Shown: positions 43,820-54,975 of the stretch, in pieces
Layout: every line of letters starts with the position of its first letter
Numbering within the stretch: the first letter of the stretch is position 1
DNA from: Tetracentron sinense
Lineage: Eukaryota; Streptophyta; Magnoliopsida; Trochodendrales; Trochodendraceae
Assembly: GCA_015143295.1 (NCBI GenBank)
Contig: CM026563.1
Span: 4,092,001 to 4,156,000 of the forward strand
Reading direction: 5' to 3'
DNA: 64,000 bases
Program-made: the position numbers and the translations under genes
The notes under the pieces: model-generated
What the model saw: the letters and a program-made list of their open reading frames with translations, nothing else
What the model was told of the DNA's origin: nothing
Database searches by the model: none

Positions 43820-44303
43820 AAATTTACAAGGTCAACTCACTTACATCCGGAGATTCATCTCAAATCTAGCCGGAAGATGCCAACCGTTTTCCCGGTTAAT
43901 GAAGAAGGGGATACCATTTCAATGGGATGAAGCTTGTCAAAATGCTTTGGATAGCATCAAGACCTATCTCACAAACTCACCGGTCCTTATGGGCCCCATC
44001 AGAGGAAAGCCACTTATGCTCTATATTACAGCACTCGAGGGATCTCTCGGAGCTCTCCTTGCTCAACATAATGACCAAGGAAAAGAAAATGCCCTGTACT
44101 ACTTAAGCAGGACACTGGTCGGAGCAGAATGCAGATACAGCCCGATAGAGAAAGTCTGTTTGGCCCTCATCTTTGCCCTAAAGAAATTAAGGCATTATAT
44201 GCTGGAGCATTCGGTGAAACTGATATCCAGAGCCGATCCTCTTAAATACATAATGTCCCGCCCTACTCTCTTTGGCAGAATGGGGAAATGAGCAGTGCTC
44301 CTG
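43820..44303 (+). pseudogene. Element C RT end and RNase H fragment, inverted
   Basis: Plus-strand coding, opposite to the rest of C. It begins in the RT C-terminus (LQGQLTYIRRFISNLAG, about 43827), passes GIPFQWDEACQNALDSIK and SLGALLAQHNDQGKENALYY, and runs to SRADPLKYIMSRPTLFGR (about 44228-44280), where a Trp codon is now TGA. It is exactly the segment that should follow the minus-strand RT, which stops at ELKG at 44304. AAAGGA is found at both breakpoints. A local inversion accompanied by loss of everything downstream is the simplest reading. Confidence 0.8.
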
Positions 44304-45396
44304 TCCTTTCAACTCACGCAGATTTTTTGGAGGAGGCATCTCACGAATGGCCCTTATTTTAGTAGGGTCAATCTCAATTCCTCTATGGCGTACCACAAAG
44401 CCTAAAAAATTTTCCAGTTGCAACTCTGAACGTGCATTTAAGTGGGTTCATCTTGAGTTGATGCTGTCGTAATCTGTCGAAGATTTCCCGCAGATCATCC
44501 AGATGATTGCTTCGCAGCCTTATTTATACAACCAGGTCGTCAACATAGCACTCGACCTTGTCATAAAGAATATCTCCAAATATGACCGTCATGGCTCTTT
44601 GATAAGTTGCTCCGGCGTTTTTGAGGCCGAATGACATGACTTTATAGTAGAACACTCCCTTAGGAGTGCAAAAGGCTGTAAGCTCTTCATCTTCTGAGGC
44701 CATTTTGATTTGATTGTAGCCAGAATATCCATCCATGAAGGATAAAGCCTCGAAGCCTGTTGTAGATCCGACCATTATTTCTGTGATAGGTAAAGGAAAT
44801 GCATCCTTAGGGCAGGCTTCATTCAAATCCCGAAAATCTATACAAACCCGGATCTGTCCGCTCTTCTTCTTTACAGGATCGATGTTAGCAAGCCAGGTAG
44901 GATATTGAACCTCTCTTATAAATCCGGCTTCGAGAAGTTTGTCTACTTCAATATTGATTTGAGCGACCAACTCTGGACGAGTTCGTCTTTGTGCCTGCTT
45001 GATCGGCCTGGAATCTTCTCGAATTGTCAGATGATGGACTGTAATTTTTGGGTCTAAGCCAGGCATCTCTGTATAGTTCCAGGAAAAGTCATCCTTGTAC
45101 TCTTTTAGGAGACAAAGATACTCCTCTTTTTCTGTTTGAAAGAGAGAGGCACTAATGAAGGTCGACCTCGGGTCTTGTTCTGAGCCGAGGTTAACTTCAA
45201 AAAGGTCGTCAACAGTTGCTTGACCTCCTGCTTCAAATTCTGGAGGAGCCGGACGGACCTCTGTTTCTTCCGGTGGTTCTTCCATGATCATTTCTTCTCC
45301 CGAAGAGGAGTCTTCATCTACTGTAATAGTATTTACAGTCCCGACCAAGTCTTCATCTGTTGGAGGATCAGTACTTCCGAACTCAGATTTTCCCAA
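44304..45396 (-). pseudogene. Element C reverse transcriptase
   Basis: Open from 45396 to 44524 with an acidic linker, RTRPELVAQINIEVDKLLEA, GQIRVCIDFRDLNEACPKD, LSFMDGYSGYNQI and YVDDLVV, then a stop (44524-44526) just after the catalytic motif. The thumb region continues in another frame (GFVVRHRGIEID, EMPPPKNLRELKG) to the inversion breakpoint. PVKKKSGQIRV replaces the PVRKKNGQIRV of element A. Confidence 0.85.
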
Positions 45397-45408
45397 GTTA
45401 GAGCTAAC

Positions 45409-47575
45409 CTATTTATAGGTAGCTGAAGTCCTAGGTGTTGGCATAATTTCATGCTCAACCTGTTCTTCTGCTTCAGTATTAAATCCTTGCTTCTCAAGCA
45501 TTTTCTTGATTGCCAGATTGAACACAGGCTTCCTTTGATAAGGGTTCATCCTCTTACCCTTTCTGTTGCTTCGGGGAGTGGCTTTGCCTACTCGTCCTGC
45601 AGAGTGAAAAAGAATGGACTTTTCCCCTGCTCTTCTAGACGGGACGATGACATCGGGAATGACTCCTGTTGTTGGCCATTTTTGCCATGCAATGAGACTG
45701 ACCTTAGCTATGCTATCAATCATATCTTGATGTGCTGCCTCAACCCACGGGGTGCCTGTAAGGACTCCGCTTCTTCTGGAAGCCATTCCATGGAGACTTC
45801 CTCTGATGCGGATTCCTCCTGGCCGTGATCATATTCGCGGTCTGGTTGTGACATTCTCCAAATATGAAGACTGGGGGATTGTACCCGATTCCTGGTGTAT
45901 TTGTATCTACATAATCACCAGTATCCAGAGCTTCATGTTGCTCCTTTCTGAGCATGGCTTTATAAGCCGGCAGGATAGTCCCTTCAGCTTGCTCTCCTTC
46001 TTCAGGTTCAAATCCTTGTTTCTTGAGGAACCCGGTGATGTTTTCACCAAAGCTTATTTTCTTCCTGTAAGGATTAATGATCTTCCCCTTTTCATTGGTG
46101 CATGAGGAGTTCATCCTGTCACATGTACCAAAAGAGTTGAAGATTATCGACTTCTGTCCTCTTTTCATGACCGGGACAGTGAAACTTGAGGTAGTCTCGA
46201 CCATCGTACAGTCCATTCTCCTCAAGGGGACTACATGATCGCCTTTCAGAGCTTCAAGGGGGTCGATTTCCTTAACCTCGCAAGTCTGGGAAATGTCGCC
46301 TGACTTACCCTTCTCCAGATTCCGGGAGGATTTGACCAAAGACAGGGTCGGTTCACCTTCTTTTCTTTGAGATTTTGGGGTGTATTTGAAAACCCTTTTT
46401 GGAGCCTCTGCTTGAACAGGTCCGTGATTACTTTTTGGACCACTCTCAACCTTTTCCCCATTAGGCTTCTGCTGAAGGTTTCTTCGGACGCTTTTGACAT
46501 AGAAACGCGCATCTGCGTAATATGCCTTTGCATCGTTGAATGGATTATCATCAGCATCGATCCTTGCTTGCCTATTCCTTTGAGGGTATTTAAGGCACTG
46601 GTGGTAGGTAGATGGCACTACCAGATGGTTATCCATCCATTGTCGCCCCAACAGGGCGTTGTACGATGTATCGACATCGATCACAAGAAACGTTGTAGTT
46701 TCAACAATATCACCGAATCTGGTTTTGAGGTTGACCATGCCCATAGGTTTCTACACATTTTGATTAAAGCCTTGGATGATCAAACTACTTTCATGAAGCC
46801 GGCCTATTTGTACGCCAAGCTTGGACAACATTCTTCTTGGAAGGATGTTGACAGCTGAACCTCCATCTATCATCACCCTGGAGATTGCAGTCTCATTGAC
46901 CAGACCTGAGATGAATAGTGGCTGGTTATGCTGGAGAGTCTCAGCTCGCATGTCTTGATTATCAAAAGTGATCATAAAGAGACAGGAAGCTCCCGTTTGA
47001 GGAAGCTGTGGCGGTTGACTTGTGACTTCTTCAGAAAAGTCCTCTGGATTGGAGAGGGCATATATGAGAGACCTTCTCAATTCTGGAGACATCTTGAGAG
47101 CATCATAGACACTCAGCAAGGAAGGAATCTTCTTCAGATGGGCTAGGATATCATACTTGACCCTTTCATTGCCAGTAGCTGTTTGAGCTTGGGCTGGTTG
47201 AGCTCTGATCTGATTCTCATGTTGGACCGGAACAAACCTCGGTGGTAATTTTCTTCCTGACCGGAGGTTGAGTTGATAGACTTTGGCAATCGTCTGGTCT
47301 ATTGGTTCAGACGACTCTCCTTCCAGGAGTTGAACCATGTTCACAGAACCGAAGTCCAGTTTCCCTTTCTTATTTTGAAAGGATGATTGAGTTCTTCCTT
47401 GAGATTGTCCTGTTGGGCTCCCAGATTGAGGCGAGATTTGTTCAGACGCCTGTGAGTTGTTAGCCGATCTTGAGTCTAGGACTGTTTCTTCTTTTGAAGG
47501 GCCACTTTCCAGACTGACTGCAGCAGGTGAATCTTGGTCCTCGAGTTGAGTTGAGATTTGCACCAGTCGTCGCAT
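45409..47575 (-). pseudogene. Element C protease and protease-RT linker
   Basis: Minus strand. 46751-47575 contains SVYDALKMSPELRRSLIYAL and the protease site VMIDGGSAVNILPRRML. An in-frame stop at about 46748 interrupts it, then TSYNALLGRQWMDNH completes the protease and a long Lys-rich linker with repeated NPYRKK/NPYQRK and EKQGF-like motifs follows to 45409. Stops near 45740 and 45409 separate pieces that stay in one frame. The linker motif occurs twice (about 45970-46080 and 45480-45560), suggesting an internal duplication. Confidence 0.75.
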
Positions 47576-47766
47576 CTGACGATGGTTCCGATTTGGGGTT
47601 TCAGGCGTATTTAGCCTTTCCCGAGAAGGATGGGATTGTATTTCTTCACCATCTTCCTCTCATTCTCCTCCTGATGAAAATCCTTCAGAAAGATCTGAAA
47701 GCCCTGTAGGAGTCCGTCCTGGTGTAGATGGTCTCCTTTCTGGGAGCTCAATATCTTCAGCTTGGT

Positions 47767-49724
47767 CTAGCCAACTCTGAAATGCCTGGTGTCTTTCTGG
47801 ACTGCAGTGATAGTATAGCAGGAGAAAATGTTTGATTCATCTCCCGAATCTGTTGACTGAAGGCTATCATAGTCGTAGTTAGAGCAAAAGCCCGGCGGGA
47901 TAAAATCCATCAAAGTGATTGCCGTCAACGGCTTTTGTTCCACAGGAACATCTTGAGCGGGACCATTTTTCTTGGTTTTCCTCACCCTTTCTTTCTTTTT
48001 CTTCTTTTCAGCCTTGGCTATGCGCTTCCTTTCCTTTCGTAGAGCTTGGGCTTGTTTTGTAGCCCGAGCTTGCTTTTTAGCATCGGCGTTTTGAGCCAAC
48101 TGCTTTTTCTTCTTGGTCCCTTTACTTTCTAAAGGGGTCTAGTCTTCTTCATCTGACGGTTTGTCGTCAGGAAGTTTGCCACTTGAAGATGCTTTATTCT
48201 CATCAACTGGCTCAGAAGCTACCACCGTATTGGACGTAGCTGCCTATTGGAGATCGTCAATGACAATCTCTTTATTGTCTAGAAGCCGCTGGATGATGTC
48301 CTTCAGTACAAAGCAGTCACCTATCTTGTGACTGATCATACGATGATAAGGACAGTATTTGGGATCATTTTTCATCCCAATCTCTTGAGGTCTCCGACTT
48401 TCTGGGAGAGTGATGAGTTCATTGGCAAGGAGATCTTCAAATAGATCCTCAACAATGTCTTCTGAGAATGAATATGTTTTATTCATCCTTTCCTTCATGA
48501 TGATCTTCTTTGGCGGCTCCTTCTTGCCTTGCCATTGTGGCTTCCTAGATCCACCCTGAACTGGTTTGCTACCAACCTAAATTGGTGTTCTGCCGTTATT
48601 TGTTCGGCCAGTTGATCTGCCAGCATTTGATGCTGGTGGCGCAGTCTTTTTTGCTTCAACTACTGCAGCTGTTGAGGATTCAAGACGATCAGAACCCCTG
48701 CCTCGCCTTCTCTTTCCTATATGGATCTCCATGTCATGTGCTTTTGTACACAGATCTTCGAAACCCGTAAAGGTTTGGGCCATTAGGGCAGTTGAAAGGT
48801 CGTGCCTGAAGTTGTTGAGGCACATCCGAATGAGTTCCAACTGAGTGAACTTCTGCGGGCAGGAGAAGGTCAGAGCTCTCCATCGAGCAATAAACTCTGT
48901 TACTGTTTCATTGTCCCTCTGCCGGGTCTCAATCAATTCCGGAATGCCTACTCTTCTTTGGGTGTTGTAGAATTGTTTGCTGAATTCGGTCACCATTGTG
49001 TTCAATCAGGGATTGAAGCCTCTAGGAGGTTGGCATACTATGTGAACGCAGCACCCTCTAAGGACTGCACAAAGAGTTGGAGGCAAAGAGCCCCGTTCTT
49101 AGATGCCAATCCACATCTTGAGAGGAAATGAGACAGATGTTGTCTCGGATCTCCAGTGCCATCGAACATCTTGAATGTTGGTTGGACAAAACCTTGTGGG
49201 AACGGAACCGCATCCATGATGGCTGGATAAGGCTTCACGATCACCCGTACATCCTCTTCCCTTTCTTTGGCCTGTCGCATTTGATTGCGAACAGTCTCTT
49301 CAATTGCAGCCAAAAGAGACGGTGGGACCCCTCCTATGAGGGCGGCCTGGTTTAGAATGGGACCCGTTTCAGGTGCCCTTGGATGATTTGGAGGTGTAGG
49401 GGTTGTACCTTGATTACTGCTACCTCCTTGGTACTGGAAACGAGGTCCAGGTGCCGATATGGATTTGAGAGCTGACAATTGAGTAGCCAACTCTTGCATT
49501 TGGGACATCATGGCCGTAATCTGATCATCCTTGTATTGGAGTTGAGCCTGTAAGGCTGCTGTTTGACCATTTGATGGTGGAGGTGCTGAAGTTGAAGGAT
49601 TATTCCTTTGACTTGCGTTCCCATCCAGATTTGTCATCATGACCGCCACCTGTCGTTCCGAAGTTGGTTCCGGTAATCGAAAAAAATTCGGAAACTCTTC
49701 TTCGGTGAAATAGGCACTGGGCAT
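47767..49724 (-). pseudogene. Element C Gag
   Basis: Minus strand. 49038-49724 has a Gln-rich, coiled-coil-like stretch, then PTFKMFDGTGDPRQHLSHFL, the start of the Gag core. After a frameshift near 49010-49040, 48577-49005 has the rest (SKQFYNTQRRVGIPELIE, FIARWRALTFSCPQKF). 48244-48498 carries the CPYHRMISHKIGDC motif (CX2HX4HX4C). 47767-48099 is a Lys/Arg/Ala-rich tail. In-frame stops separate the last three pieces. Confidence 0.78.
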
Positions 49725-50989
49725 CCCATATAAAGGGTTTGGCGCACCAAAAGCCTGTTAAGGCATTTCCTGCACAATTTCGGGCCTGATTGGTTGAGGA
49801 GCTAGCTCGTCAGAAACATATTCTTCAACTGGCAGAGCTTCTTCCAGTTCTCTTGGAGAGGTTGCCGGGGTGAGTTCTTGTTCTGACCCTTCTTGGTATC
49901 CGCTGACATCAGGCTCTGGAGCCGATTGAACTAGGTCTTGGGCTTTGTCTTTGCCTCTGGTCTGATTCTTGCGACTCCTTTTTCTTCTCAGAATTACTGG
50001 GTCAGGAACGACTATCCCGACGGCTCGCGAGGACTCTGTATCATCCAAAGCGGCTAGAATAGCGGCGGCTGAACTCTGAGAATCCTGCCTGGCTGATAAA
50101 TTCTGCTCGGGCATTGCCCCAGTTCCTTGGAATACTGGAGTTGTATACTCTTCCGGAGCTGGGTTGAGTCTAGTGCCGATCACATTCACAAACACTCTTT
50201 CATAACCGTCATATGATGCTCCGGTATTTGGTTTCTCCTGAGTAGGGTGAACAGGAGCCGAAGGATCAGTCCTTCATCTCTGGTGGACAAAACGGATTTT
50301 GTCTGAGGCGCCAGTTGATCTTTTTGACTTCTGGTTCCTGGACCTTCTTGGCCTCGACCGATAATTATGCGCCTTCTTTAGCGGAGCCGAAGGGTACTTC
50401 CTGTTTCTGAGTTGCAGAATTTCCTTAGGATTTTTCTTCCTGGGCATCTCAAAAGTAGAAGTGCTTCTGTTTAGCACCTTAACCCTAGGGTCATATGATG
50501 GTGCTGCTCTTCTTTCTGGTTCAGCATTTTTTCTGCCACAGAATGGGCTTACATCTCTGGATGGAGGCCGCTGGTGTTGATGACGGACTGATGCCATCAT
50601 TGATGTGAAGGTTGCAAGGTTGGTGCCTCGGAAGGTGTTCGGACCCAGCTTGTACAACATGTCTTTATCTGCCTGTTCTGGATTCGAAATATTTATTGCA
50701 TTAACAGTCGGATGATATTGATCGCGGCTGTTAATGCCCCTTGCATGATCATCGGATAATGAATCCGGCTCCGAGAATACCCTTCTCTTGTTGGCTGTAT
50801 AGTACCAACTCCTCTCTTTCTTAGAAGGAGAAGTGTCCTCGGATGGCAGAGTGCCTATCCGTGGATCTTCCATCCTTGTAAGGGACTTCTGTCCGTGGAC
50901 CATGTCCACGGATTGGCTTGAACCTGTACCTGTGAAGGGGGCATGCTTATGTCCCTCGGACCGGCCTGGGCTTTTGGTCCGGGTGGTCT

Positions 50990-51310
50990 GGACATTGGTC
51001 CGTGGATCTTCAGTCCGTGGACTAGGCTTGGGCCTGTCCACGGATGGTCTTGATGTTCCGTCCGTGGATGGTCTTGAATTTCTGTCCGTGGACAGTCTTG
51101 GAATTCTGTCCGTGGACAGAGCTGCTCTTCTGTCCGTGGACGGAGCTGATGGTCTGTCCGTGGACGGAGCTGATGGTCCGTCCGTGGACGGTCTTGAACT
51201 TCTGTCCGTGGACTGTGCTGTACCCCTGTCCGTGGACATTCTTGGGATCCTGTCCGTGGACAGTTGTGGAGTCCTGTCCGAGAAGTCTGTCCGTGGACGT
51301 TTCTTGTTCA
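50990..51310. repeat. 24-bp tandem repeat with GTCCGTGGAC in the coding region
   Basis: About twelve copies of GTCCGTGGAC, mostly spaced 24 bases apart. The word is a near-palindrome (GTCC..GGAC). On the minus strand it encodes the S-T-D-R peptide repeat. Confidence 0.85.
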
Positions 51311-51714
51311 CGGATGAATGCCCTAAGGCATCTTCCTCAATTACTTTGTATTTTTTAAAGTTATTTGAGGGATTGTTCATTAAGTCCTTTAGGCCCTTGG
51401 CCTTGTCCTTTCGCCCTGGTGAAAATTGGGCAGCATCTCCCCCTCCCGGAAACATTTTCAAAGGGGGAGCTCCGTTAGTCAACTTGGACTGAGGGGGCTT
51501 ATATCCAACAAGCCCTATGGTCGGCCCCAGCAATTGAGGCCTTTCCACTACGGACTGTTGGGATTTGGGACGGCTTGTTAGGCCTGGACCAGTTTTTGAC
51601 ATAGGTCTGTTTTTTGGGCTGACCTATCGCAGAATGGTTGAACCATCCTACAGTGTTTGCGCCTAGTTGGGTACACTCTCCGTGGTGAACTTTGATTAGG
51701 GAACACCCTGTCCG

Positions 51715-51900
51715 TGGGGCTTAGATGCATCCACTCCGTGGCGCATCTTGGGCGAGCTGTCCGCTCCGTGGCGCATCCTCTTGGGTGCAGCCTCTCCGTG
51801 GGACATCCTGGGGGATGCCCCTTGTCCACGGAGCATCCTTGGGGATACACCTGCTCCGTGGGGCATCCTTGGGGATGCACCATGTCCGTGGCCCTGGCAT
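51715..51900. repeat. About 39-bp repeats with CTCCGTGGGGCATCCTTGGG
   Basis: Five or six imperfect copies of a unit containing TCCGTGG and GCATCCT, in the first part of the upstream coding region. Confidence 0.75.
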
Positions 51901-52184
51901 GATTGACTCCTCTGTGGAGGAGCAGCGAGACCCTCATTGAGGGTTCGGCCAGTAGACATAGGCCTCATGATTGGGGCCGTTGCCACCTCAGCCCAAGTCA
52001 GGGGATGAGTCGCTGGGATCGGCATTGGAGGGACATAAACCCTCCTCTTGATCGTGAGCACGTATGCGGCGCGGATGTAGACGGTCTCAACAATCCTGCA
52101 CGAGATGATAGGAAAAGAGAGGGATATCACTCATCTTTTCTTTTGTTCTTTTTTTATTCTTCATCAAAGATGAGAGGAGAAGGA

Positions 52185-52203
52185 TGTCCCACCGGGCGTG
52201 CCA
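52185..52203 (-). other. Primer-binding site of element C
   Basis: TGGCACGCCCGGTGGGACA on the minus strand, seven bases from the LTR boundary at 52211; identical to that of element A. Confidence 0.7.
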
Positions 52204-52654
52204 TTTAATTTGTGAGCGAGAAATTCATCTTTCTTTGCTTTCAAATTTCCTCCATTGTTGTATGGAGTTTTATTGTTTATTGTGGGGGACTATCCTTCCA
52301 ATCTGAATAAACTCAGACTGTTAAATTACCTTCCCTTTATTGGGGAAGAACCTCTGATTGAGATGAAGAAATTAAAAAAGAACAAGATTGAATAAAGTAT
52401 ATGTATTTATTCAATGGGGTTGCCCAATTCCCATGTAGGCGTTACAAGTGCCTCATTGAGGTCTTTTCAAGAAAAGAAAAAGAATGGTGGCCATGTATGA
52501 GGGCTCACCTTGTATTCTCCATATCGTGGAGCCTTCTTCTTCAGTTGCTGTGTTTGCTATTGCTTAAAAGGGAGGAGAAAGTGTTTTCTCTTTTTCCTGG
52601 GTTTTTCCCGTATTCTTTCGTATATCTTCTTGTGTGTTTCTTGTGAGAAACACA

Positions 52655-52668
52655 CTTTATATATATTT
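52655..52668 (-). promoter_or_regulatory. Putative TATA box of the element C LTR
   Basis: AAATATATATAAAG on the minus strand, about 450 bases upstream of the LTR inner edge in element sense. The part conserved at 63596-64000 would then be R-U5. Confidence 0.5.
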
Positions 52669-53084
52669 GTGAGAGTCCTTTTTGGACTCCCTCTTTGACT
52701 CCCTTATTTTAGGAAAGTCAAAAAGGGCTCTCCTCTTAGAGGATGCCAGCTCACGGCCCTCCCTTATCTGGGAGAGTCCTCAAGCTCAAGAAAATCCTCT
52801 TCTTTTGAGGACTCTTGTACCAGGTTTCCCCTTTTTTGGGGGAAATCCTCGTACAATCTGAAAAGGGAGGATGATTATCTCATCCTTTCCTGGGATATAG
52901 GACATAGTCCTAATCTTAATTAAATATGGGATGCCGTGTGGCAACCCATGAGATTTTAAAGGAGGGGATCCTTATCTTGGTATTCCCCACAGCTTGGCAG
53001 AGAATCCTTTTTATTAAGGATTCTCTGCCTCATGATAGTCAAATACTGACTGTCAGCTGGGACAGACTGGCCTAAACCAGTCTA

Positions 53085-53715
53085 GGGATCACGGTGAGAC
53101 CATTGATCTCAACCATGGATCACAAGGTGAGACCACTGGTCTCAACCACGGATCACTAGGTGAGACCATTGGTCTCAACCATGGATCACTAGGCGAGACC
53201 ACTGGTCTCAACCACGGATCACATGGTGAAACCATAGGTCTCAACCACGGATCACCAGGTGAGACCATTGGTCTCAACCATGGATCACTAGGCGAGACCA
53301 TTGGTCTCAACCACGGATCACCAGGTGAGACCATTGGTCTCAACCACGGATCACATGGTGAAACCATAGGTCTCAACCACGGATCACATGGAGAGACCAT
53401 GAGTCTCAACCACGGATCACATGGTGAGACCACAGGTCTCAACCACGGATCACCAGGCGAGACCATTGGTCTCAACCACGGATCACATGATGAAACCATA
53501 GGTCTCAACCACGGATCACCAGGCGAGACCATTGGTCTAAACCACGGATCACATGGTGAAACCACAGGTCTCAACCACGGATCACCAGGCGAGACCATTG
53601 GTCTCAACCACGGATCACATGGTGAGACCATGAGTCTCAACCACGGATCACATGGTGAGACCACAGGTCTCAACCACAGATCACCAGGCGAGACCACAGG
53701 TCTCATCCGTGGTCT
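53085..53715. repeat. 33-bp tandem array, about 19 copies, each with a hairpin
   Basis: Unit: a GAGACC-ATT-GGTCTC inverted repeat followed by CAACCACGGATCACCAGGT. Variants change the loop and the CACGGATCAC part. A period of 33 keeps a 205-codon repeat frame open on the minus strand, which is not a gene. Confidence 0.93.
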
Positions 53716-53748
53716 GAATCAGATCCAAGGCCAGGTATGGTGATGTTT

Positions 53749-54185
53749 GATCCGTGAGGTTTTAATCCTCACGGAGGACACGTGTCAGCCTCTCGGAAGC
53801 TGGCACCAAATATTGATCCGTGAGGTTTTGGTCTTTACGAATGGACACTTGTAAGCCTAATGAAGGCCAACACTGAAAGTTGGATCCGTGAGGTTTTGGT
53901 CCTCACGGATGAACACGTGTCAGCCTCTCGGAGGACAACACTAAATATTGGGTCCGTGAAGTTTTGATCCTCACGGATAAACACGTGTCAGCCTCATGGA
54001 GGCCAACATTTAATATCGGATCCGTGAGGTTTTAATCTCACGGATATGCCACGTGTAAGCCTAATGAAGGCCAACACGCAAAGTTGGATCCGTGGGGTTT
54101 GGACCTTCACGGATGGGGTATGCATCACCCCTTTGGGAGTTATCATTTGGGGTGGATCCGTGAGATTTTTCCTCACGGATCAAAC
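53749..54185. repeat. 68-bp tandem array, seven copies, each with a hairpin
   Basis: Units start TCCGTGAGG at 53751, 53817, 53885, 53953, 54021, 54089 and 54157. Arms ATCCGTGAGG and CCTCACGGAT flank a short T-rich loop, and most units also carry ACACGTGTCAGCC. Confidence 0.9.
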
Positions 54186-54975
54186 CCTGATTTTGCTTAG
54201 CTGGGCAGCATGGTACTAGCCATTAGCATTTAATGCTGACAGCTAAAGATACTGCGCATGCCATAGGCACGCGTAAAACCGAACCATCTCTCGGAGAGAC
54301 AGAGATCAGGTGTGTGTCATTGTACACACACCTTGGCGATGGACGGTGAGATTTTCACTGCCCACACACGTACTCAAGCTCACCGTCAAGAACATCTGAA
54401 CTTTTAACAGGTTCCAGGATATTGAGTTTGCCCTTATGCTGTCCTATCATTAAATTAATGATAAGATTGTAAGGAAATATGAAAGCACTGTTTGCTGCCA
54501 TCTATTTTGCCAAGTCACATTGCTTGACAACTTTAGTCTTATCAATGATGAGACTCCTTGTGGTCTCCAAGCAACGAATGAAGGCTGATCCGATTTCGTT
54601 GAGCCCCAACCAATCAAGGACATCCCCTCTTGAAGCATGCTGTGATTAAAGGTCCATTCTGCAAAAGGAAAAGACAGAACACGCAAAATGATTTAGTTCA
54701 AGGAAATTAAATCAAATCATGAATTTTAGATTAAATGGTCAAAATTGGGCCTTTAGATGGAAGTATACACCCATCTAAACAATCTGAAATTGTGAATCAT
54801 GTGATTAAAAGATTAATCAATTCCAAACTTAGGATCAAAACATAAGTTTGTGAAATTTAAATGACTCACTTAGGGCATGCATCTAAGGAAAATTGCCTAG
54901 AACAATTACCTCAAAAGTTTGCTAAAGACAAATGTTCACGAGTAAATTGTCATTAGCAAATGTCTAAGGACAGAT
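54186..54975. other. Noncoding stretch, probably LTR U3 of element C
   Basis: No gene and no tandem repeat seen. A GTGTGTGTCATTGTACACACACC inverted repeat is near 54312-54334. It lies between two CCGTGG-type repeat blocks. Confidence 0.4.

Larger units (their letters stand above)
49758..52130 (-). pseudogene. Element C upstream coding region of unknown function (ORF1-like)
   Basis: Minus strand, between PBS and Gag core. 51696-52130 encodes a Gly/His/Pro-rich repeat (RMPHGAGVSP type). 50274-51602 is 442 codons, Ser/Thr/Arg/Pro-rich with repeated S-T-D-R octapeptides in its middle and a basic C-terminus. 49758-50195 is acidic. The pieces are in different frames or separated by stops. No domain is recognised. 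Position recalls ORF1 of Ogre elements, but the repeats may simply be expanded low-complexity DNA. Confidence 0.5.
43820..52210 (-). mobile_element. Element C: Tat-type Ty3/gypsy retrotransposon, 3'-truncated and decayed
   Basis: Minus-strand internal region running from the PBS (52185-52203) through a long upstream coding region, gag, protease and RT to RNase H, where an inverted block ends it. Integrase and 3' LTR are missing. Proteins are clearly related to element A (shared RT linker, CX2HX4HX4C Gag motif, same PBS) but well diverged. The roughly 3 kb of coding sequence between the LTR and the Gag core recalls the extra ORF1 of Ogre-type Tat elements; this classification is inferred. Confidence 0.8.

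Noticed and set aside
50833..51492. 219-codon plus-strand frame rich in LSVDG repeats
   Set aside because: Antisense reading of the 24-bp GTCCGTGGAC repeat inside element C coding DNA.
53089..53706. 205-codon minus-strand frame of 11-residue repeats
   Set aside because: Produced by the 33-bp array; overlapping frames are open on the other strand too.
54312..54334. GTGTGTGTCATTGTACACACAC hairpin considered as a terminator or tRNA-like structure
   Set aside because: Simple dinucleotide-rich inverted repeat; it lacks tRNA box A/B features and bacterial terminators do not apply.
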